This document shows, piece after piece, positions 58,080-64,000 of a stretch of 64,000 nt of DNA. The notes beneath the pieces were generated by a model. That model made no database searches, had not been told where the DNA came from, and was given only the letters and a program-made list of their open reading frames with translations. Source of the DNA: Ypsolopha sequella. Taxonomy: Eukaryota > Arthropoda > Insecta > Lepidoptera > Ypsolophidae. Position 1 is the stretch's first letter, and the number at the start of each line of letters is the position of its first letter. The DNA is taken from contig OW204005.1 in the NCBI GenBank assembly GCA_934047225.1, forward strand, positions 19,228,396 through 19,292,395. Reading direction: 5' to 3'. The translations under genes were made by a program, and so were the position numbers.

Positions 58080-58322
58080 GTCGAAATTTTCTTACAGATT
58101 CATGAGTTCATAATTCATGTAATTCTATAGCTATTTCAATTATTTGTCTTTTGTTTGAAAGTTGATTGAAAGATTTCGTTTTTATTTTCATTTTAATTTC
58201 TTCAAAAACAGTTCATCCTAAATGCCATCCATTTCCATGATAAGATTCGTAATAATTTTTTACAGCTGACACTTTTCAAAAATTAAATTAATGTTGCTGT
58301 TAGTTTAATGTTGTCTCATTCA
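58080..58322 (+). repeat. Dispersed repeat, relative of 22826-23105
   Basis: tttcttacagattcatgagt ... ttgctgttagtttaatgttg is an inverted relative of the par-6 intron copy. Confidence 0.65.
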
Positions 58323-58802
58323 TACACAAAAGAAATTACATTAATTTGGATTTGTAATTCCTAAAAAAATGCAAAAATGTTAGTGGTACTGAAAATTGAG
58401 TTTCATTTAAATTCTCTATGGAAAACAGCAATTTCAGATGTAAATTAAATACCTACAAATACCATACAAAGCAAGACTAAGCTACTATAAATGTACTATC
58501 GAAGAATAAATTCGGCGGCCTGCCCAGTTATGACAACTGCGTAAAGACTAAAATAGGATACATGTATCTCAATCTAAAGTTCCTTCAGTATATAAATGAC
58601 GACCTTGGACTAGTTATATCGAAGTCAACATCAGAATTAGCTTGCCGTTGTACGAAGCGGAATAAAACCATTCATTTTCAGATTGAGCGTTTGAATGTAA
58701 AATTTACCAACACTACATACATATCTACATATCATCATTCATTTATTTATTTCATCAGACAACATGGGTCCATTTTGTTAGTAACAATATACTTATTCTA
58801 TA

Positions 58803-59021
58803 TTAGTACTTAATAACTAGGAGCGATCTTGTCCGATCAACCAGTTTAAGCATAAACGGGTTGTCGAATCGATCGGGTATTACTTGTAGGAGGGTGTTGG
58901 GGCTGCCTCGGAGTCTGTGCAGCAAGGAGGCAGACTTTTTTCGCCAGATGGCGTCAAAACCGTCGGTTCGTGTCTCAGCAAACATCGCCGACGCACTACA
59001 AAAACGCGGCAGCCGCAACAC
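58803..59021 (-). pseudogene. 3' end fragment of a jockey/CR1-type ORF2
   Basis: The minus frame has MLRLPRFCSASAMFAETRTD, then RKKSASLLHRLRGSPN. Third copy of this tail. Confidence 0.7.
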
Positions 59022-59091
59022 AGCCCTAAAAGCGTTATTATATTGGATACGCAGAGCATTGTAAGCCTTTTAACTACTCTAATATACTCAC

Positions 59092-59160
59092 GCTTGTCTC
59101 CCAGAGGGGTGGGCAGAGACTACAGATTTCTACATGTTACGATTCAGACACACCTCTTTC
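59092..59160 (-). pseudogene. RTE-like 3' tail fragment
   Basis: cttgtctcccagaggggtgg and ttcagacacacctctttcg match the 6649 copy. Confidence 0.55.
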
Positions 59161-59517
59161 GCTTAAATTATAAATTTTTAAAAATCTACTTGCGCTTTTT
59201 GGATATATTGTTCAGTTTGCTAAGTGATTTTAACACTATAAATTAACTATGCAAAAAAATTGCACTGTTTCACATTTAATGGGCTTACGCATGGTCTAAG
59301 ATGAAGCGCGCTCGCCTAGAAAATGGGAGAGTGAAAGTAGGCAAGGCTTTTATCGGTCTAGGGACTTCCACAAAATCTACAGAAGTCGGTAACAAACGAA
59401 TGACTGCCTGTGCTGTCATAGCACTATATTGTCTGAAATTTTTTTTTTTCCTCGATGGTAGTAAAAGATCTTCTTGAGATGTTTACTATTGTATTCTAAT
59501 TGTTGATATATGATCAA

Positions 59518-59762
59518 CTAGCTTTTGCCCGCGGCTCCGCCCGTGTGATATTCGGTTTAACGTCATCCTTTTTCCCGCTGGAACAGTGTTTTTTTTGCCG
59601 GCATAAAAGTAACCTATGTGTTAATTCAGGGTATAAGCTATCTCCACTCCAAAATTCACCCAAATCCGTCCAGCTGTTTCAGCATGAAGAAGTAACAAAC
59701 AAACATACTAATTCACACAAACACACCCTCATACAAAATTTCACGTTTATAATATTAGATGA
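59518..59762 (+). mobile_element. Lepidopteran repeat (ttgcccgcggctccgcccg type)
   Basis: Starts cttttgcccgcggctccgcc, contains taacctatgtgttaattcag and ggtataagctatctccactc, and ends tataatattagatgag, a layout I recognise as very common in lepidopteran genomes. The 115-codon frame is a shadow. Confidence 0.7.
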
Positions 59763-60689
59763 GATAAACAAACCCTGGCGCACCCTGCTATGGCCTGACT
59801 CCCTATTTCGCAATCATCGATCTCTAATCGGATGTAGAGCATGGTAAATGTCATGAATCTATCCCCGTCGATTGGCACAGAGAGCATCACAACTCATTGG
59901 CACTGGACCAACCGTGATGCCAAGAAGTCTACAGCAATGTTCTTTTGCCAAAAATAAACATAAACTTTGTGCCATAGACGTAGGTGTGATCTCAATAGAA
60001 CTAGGCTTGGAAAAGTGCTTTTTAATCTCGGTAGAGGCGCTAGTGTGCTTTTAATTCCACATGGGAGTCAAGATTTTTCTGGTTTGAAAGTGAACTTTAT
60101 TTTCAGTAATTGTAAAGCTTAGTCCAATTTATTAAACTACCTGTATGTGTAGACCCACGTCACAAGTAAAATAAAAGTATAAAATGACTAAAATATAGTG
60201 ATTTTTAAAAAATACGACAAATATGACTATATAACATGTTGCACAGTGGCAGTTCTATTAAGTTTCAACTCTATGGTGTAATTAAGACAACACAGTGAAG
60301 AGTAAAAGCGCTTCCCTTGATTCGGAAGTATTTTGTTTGATGTTGATGTGTTTGTTTTAGATGTGTAATATTTTTGTTTATTCTGATAATAGTGACTTGA
60401 AATATATATTTGGGTAGAGAAGGAGAAAGATTGAGAAGATACTTGAATAGTGTTTGTTAAGTGAGTGTACAGAAGAGGCAAGTTTAGAATATTTATAAAT
60501 AATTTTGGTGCCAAAACTGACACTGTATGACGTCAACCTAAATTAATGACTGGTTCAGTTGAAGGCTAAATGAATTATAAGTGTTAAAACTGTAAACACC
60601 GCTTGGAAATAACAAGATTTTAAGGGATTTATTTATGTTACATAAACAAGGAGATGTGGGTTCGACTGTAGCAAAACTAAACACCATTA
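59763..60689. other. No gene recognised
   Basis: The frames at 59872-60054 and 60227-60523 have no domain and no splice context. Confidence 0.4.
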
Positions 60690-60990
60690 CAACCAATACC
60701 GTCTTTCACATAAGGCCCCGAAGGACCGACAATTTCTCTATCATTTATTCTCAAAACATTATTGTCCAGCACATTGCACTTCACAAAAAAAAAGTTACAG
60801 TTCAAAATGAAATAGTCGAAATAATTCCTAAGCTAAGGTACTTCGTATTTTGTACGGTTAAAAAATGAAAGCGTAAAGCGTTGTTTGTCAGCAATTTTCG
60901 TGCAACACCGGTTTGGTTACTTTCCAAAAGGGCCCCAATTTTTTGCGTGCCTAAGGGACCCAGCATAGTTTAAGACGGCCTTGATTACAT
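60690..60990. repeat. Dispersed repeat (relative of 56888-57158)
   Basis: Shared ggccccgaaggaccgacaat, then tttttgcgtgcctaagggac and agtttaagacggccttgatt at the right end. Confidence 0.65.
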
Positions 60991-61310
60991 TGCCTGTAAA
61001 TAGACAGGTATACTGATAGACAGGTAACTAGGCTGATGGATGGAAAATTACATGATTCTTTTAGAAAGATTTGGGGGTAATGCTGTGACAAAAGGGAGCT
61101 GAGCAGTTTGACTTAGTAGCCAAAAACGGGTTATAATAAAAAGCGCGGGCGTAGCAAAAAGGAAAAAGGGCTCGCAAGGTAGATAATAAATCATCAAAAT
61201 CCATACAATAAATACATAGAAAAACATTAAACCTAGAATATTAATTCTTTGTCCAATTATCAAACTTTTTCACAGCGCCATCTACAGCACACAAACAAGC
61301 AACCGCAAAG

Positions 61311-61724
61311 ATGTCTCTACCAACGATTTCGACAAAAAACATGAACACCAATGTGAAGTTATCAAAACTCTTCTACAAATACTCGGAGGAGAAGCCCAAA
61401 CCGGACCTACAAGCAGAAATGATCGAACACGCCCTCAAAAAGAAGGAAGACCATGAGTCGTACCCTCCATACAACTTTTCCTGGTTCATAGAGAACAAAA
61501 TAGCGGCTATGGGGTGGCCACAAACAGTCGCCAACTTGAATTATCTAGCTGACGCAGGAGTCGATCATTTAATAACGTTGTCATCGGAGAAGGTGCCTCC
61601 GATTTTGGAATGTAAAATGAAGTTGAAATGGACCGAAATCAATATTAAAGAATTTGGAGCGCCGACGCTGAAGCAGATATTGAAGTTTATTGAGATTTGC
61701 GAAAGAGCCGAACTTAGAGGAGAG
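61311..61724 (+). CDS. DUSP gene B, first coding exon
   Basis: Reads MSLPTISTKNMNTNVKLSKL and ends ERAELRGE at the donor. The frame runs on into the SINE-like repeat at 61755, which is intronic. Confidence 0.88.
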
Positions 61725-63722
61725 GTAAGAAAATGCATTACTAAGCTAGAGGTGAAGGTGGTAGAGCTGATGCCTGGCTCGACTTTGGAGGTACCACCAT
61801 CTTACTTGGAGACCCCCTCGAAGTAATTCGGGGGAGAGTAAGAGGACAGCTCATAGGCAAAGAACCAGGTGGCACACTATGCCTGGGACCGATCGATGGC
61901 GGTATATCCATCTCTAATAGCCGGATCTTATATGAAACAGACTGGTGATGGGCAGCGGCGTCACTGTTGCGAGGGTTTCGACACCGCGCTCACCAACGCC
62001 TGCCCAGCGTGTGTGAGTATGGGCAACCCCCCCAAATGAGTTACACTCCCAATAAATGGCCCCCAGTTCCCGGCAGCTCCAGATGAGGACCGCCAAGAGT
62101 GGCGTAATAATGGGGAGGCCTATGTCCAGCAGTAGACGAATACGGGCTGATGGATGGATGGAAGCTAGAGGAGCTCAAAAACTACCCTCTGGTACCCCCA
62201 AATCGTTAAGCTAGAAAACAGTGAAAACGAAATTAGTAGTTTTAAACGTGAATCTCTTTCATACGCCTGTGTACGCAACGGTTGCGACAGAGTAAATATT
62301 ATAGGGAGTATTCTAAGCTATAAACGCTGTGATTCAAACTCACGCACACAGTTGCGTGCTCTACACGCCGTCTAAGCGAAGTTCGGGGGGTCTTCATACA
62401 ACTGTCGGCGCGGCAGTGAGTAGAGCACGCGTCTGCGTATGTGAGTTCGAATCTGAGCGTTTGTAATAAGATCCACTACTCTATATATTTACCTTCTCTG
62501 GTTGCGGGTTCAAATCCAGTAGGGCCCATTCGGCACAAAATAACCACTTACAGAGAAGGTTTACTCCGCATAACTAGCGAAAACAGGCACACGCACACAT
62601 AGACACGTACGTACGACGATCTCGGATGAAGTCGGTCGAATGCCAATACGAAATTCTGCCGAGATCATCATACGTACGCGTCTATGCATGTTGCGTCTGT
62701 TTTCGCTCCGTCGTCGAGTCGGCCTTCTGGTAGTATCTATTTTGTGCATTCGGTTTGCGTGCTTTGGAAGGCACGGTCAATCAATTGGTCCAAATCTATC
62801 CCCGAAGTAAGGCGTTAACTAAAGCTAACCACCACCACCCATCACACTGGGACATAACAATTGTCGGTGAAACGTGGGTGTACGAGTTTGGGACTATAAT
62901 TTCACAGTCCATGCTCGGAAACAACTCTGACATCCCCTCGGTCGTTCATGTTCAGACGATGCATAAACTAAGCTAAGGCAGTCCGCTGCGTTACGCCAGG
63001 GCCACAGCTTCAGGCTTCTGGCGGCGCTTCTTGCTGCGCTTCCAGGCGGTTTTTGCGACGGGCTTTGCCCTGCCACGACACCCGTCGGCGCCTTCCATCG
63101 CATCGGATGTATAGCGCGCTCGCTCGCTCAAAGCGCTCGACACTAGGTTCGTCCTGTGCGCACGAACACTGGCGCGGCTCCCCGCCTCCCCGCACACCAC
63201 CGTCGAGAGAGCGCAAGTCACTCGTAGCCGGACAAGACGCACGAGCGGCGACCAATGGCCGGCCCTATACAACTTCATACATTTGTTCTCTCCGCCGGCG
63301 CCGTCGCAAGAAGAACCGCTTGGCGCGCCTCTCGAAGCCTGAAGCTATGGCCGACCGGTTAAGCGTGCGCCTTGCGCGGATGCCCACGCGGCGTGCTGTT
63401 TTCATAGAGAACCGTGCGACGGACGACCCGCCCTACGCGCTGCTCTATGAAACAGGCCTGAAACGTTACACCGCCAAAAGTGACAGTTTTTTTCATTGGT
63501 CAGGTGATTGGCGTGCACTGCCGGCACGGGCGCGGGCGCACCGGCACGATGCTGGCGTGCTACCTCGTGCACTTCAAGGAGATGGCACCTGAGCGCGCCG
63601 TACTCACCGTGCGCGTGCTGCGACCTGGTGACTACTCCATCTTTTACAGAAGGGGCGCCCCTTACAGAAGGCAGTCTGTAGATGGCATCACAGTTAGGCA
63701 AACCAGTAGTGGCGCCATCTAA
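61311..63722 (+). CDS. DUSP23-like dual-specificity phosphatase, gene B
   Basis: Exons 61311-61724 (138 codons, donor GTAAGA) and 63504 onward (acceptor attggtcag) join in phase. The first ATG of the exon is used; no acceptor is obvious before it. The domain begins YPPYNFSWFIENKIAAMGWP (51-70) and the loop is HCRHGRGRTG, with Cys144, Arg150 and Thr151 all intact. The usual general-acid Asp position appears to hold Glu114. The loop exon matches gene A in length and phase if it ends at 63627. Without splicing there, it runs on for 31 codons to TAA at 63720-63722, giving 210 residues. Gene B keeps a complete catalytic loop, unlike gene A's odd one. The intron holds a SINE, inverted tRNA-like heads and a GC-rich MITE. 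Confidence 0.85.
61755..62162 (+). mobile_element. Chimeric SINE-like repeat
   Basis: The head is the 7344 family (ggtggtagagctgatgcctg) but the tail is the other type (gaggaccgccaagagtggcg ... gacgaatacgggctgatgga). The join falls near 62025-62085. Confidence 0.65.
62325..62470. repeat. Inverted pair of tRNA-like heads
   Basis: cggcagtgagtagagcacgc then gagttcgaatctgagc on plus (about 62408-62458) is an inverted, diverged match of 62328-62374. Both carry A- and B-box-like motifs. No complete cloverleaf. Confidence 0.55.
62480..62965 (+). mobile_element. tRNA-derived SINE, mosaic
   Basis: The B box cgggttcaaatccagt near 62507, then after an inverted section (62570-62720, cgtacgtacgacgatctcgg / gatcatcatacgtacgcg) the SINE body (gacataacaattgtcggtga, cgtgggtgtacgag). 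Confidence 0.55.
62994..63358. mobile_element. CpG-rich palindromic MITE with TTA flanks in DUSP gene B intron
   Basis: TTA at 62991-62993 and 63359-63361; inverted ends cgccagggccacagcttcag / gaagctatggccgaccgg. Relative of 42289-42427. Several open frames here are shadows of the GC-rich sequence. Confidence 0.65.
63504..63627 (+). CDS. DUSP gene B, catalytic-loop exon
   Basis: Encodes VIGVHCRHGRGRTGTMLACY, then LVHFKEMAPERAVLTVRVL and RP. The donor after 63627 is a weak GTGACT, so either a further exon lies outside the window or the frame reads through to 63722. Confidence 0.85.
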
Positions 63723-64000
63723 CGACAAACCACCGCGACGCACTACTTCACACAATTATCGGAGCTTCGACGGGGAAGGGGGCTGCGCAGGGGATACGTG
63801 TATAGTTAGTGACTTAACGTACGACTGAAGGTCAACTTTTCGGCCGAAGTTGCCTTTTTGGCCGAAAGTTGGTAGCTTTAGGTACGTAGTATTTTATTCT
63901 GTGCTTTAGGTTCGTTTGCCACAATTAAATACTGTAGAAAAACTAGCTATCATACTGAATAACACGAAGAAAATATCATTGTACCGCTAATGGCGCCATC
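63723..64000. other. Sequence after DUSP gene B, no further exon seen
   Basis: Contains a short hairpin (caacttttcggccgaagttg region, 63833-63872). I see neither a clear last exon nor AATAAA. Confidence 0.4.

Noticed and set aside
61725..61826. Extension of DUSP gene B exon 1 past 61724
   Set aside because: The added residues are translated from the intron and the SINE-like repeat; the donor GTAAGA and the phase match with the loop exon show where the exon ends.
63053..63592. 179-codon plus frame across the GC-rich region
   Set aside because: Most of it is the CpG-rich MITE. It runs over the true catalytic exon in a different frame.

Overview
The window reads as a piece of an animal nuclear genome, most likely from a lepidopteran (moth or butterfly). 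Evidence: AT-rich intergenic DNA, spliced genes with GT/AG introns, and a repeat landscape I recognise as lepidopteran (repeats ending in 'cggacgaagtcgcgggcaac', repeats ending in 'cgcgcttggccggtttttt', 'ccgcatcaaaatccgttgcg'-type repeats, and many SINEs, MITEs and non-LTR tails). There is no bacterial, plasmid or phage content. All family names come from reading motifs; no database was searched.

Real host genes are few. (1) Positions 104-174 may be the first exon of a THAP zinc-finger protein. (2) Five plus-strand exons (21858-27859) encode the semi-CRIB, PDZ and C-terminal part of the cell-polarity adaptor Par-6; the PB1-encoding 5' exons are not visible and probably lie upstream of the window. 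(3) Two tandem genes for DUSP23-like small dual-specificity phosphatases, here A (43406-56587) and B (61311-63722), share intron positions and phases. Gene A has a local tandem duplication of its catalytic-loop exon, and the second copy is broken.

The rest is transposon-derived. From left to right: 1-4.4 kb holds a TTAA-flanked element carrying nested insertions, one of which is an array of five 146-bp units that seems itself to have inserted as a mobile unit; 4.57-5.94 kb is a 1.4-kb array of 8-bp units in a 16-bp dimer pattern; 6.6-17.4 kb is a graveyard of MITEs, SINEs and retroelement tails, including a large inverted pair and a textbook hAT MITE; 17.5-21.1 kb is a nearly intact endonuclease-RT-RNase H non-LTR retrotransposon with a 12-bp target duplication; 21.9-28.0 kb is par-6 with repeat-filled introns; 28.0-29.2 kb holds two different TTAA elements sharing one TTAA; 29.2-41.5 kb is a recent direct duplication of about 6 kb; 42-57 kb is DUSP gene A with many MITEs in its introns; 57-64 kb is repeats and DUSP gene B.

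The genes form no operon. Par-6 is a scaffold for aPKC and Cdc42 at the cell cortex; the DUSP23-like proteins are small cysteine phosphatases. The most notable items are the mobile-looking 146-bp array, the duplicated and decayed catalytic exon in DUSP gene A with an unusual Cys after the catalytic Arg, the shared-TTAA element pair, and the young segmental duplication with internal presence/absence insertions.
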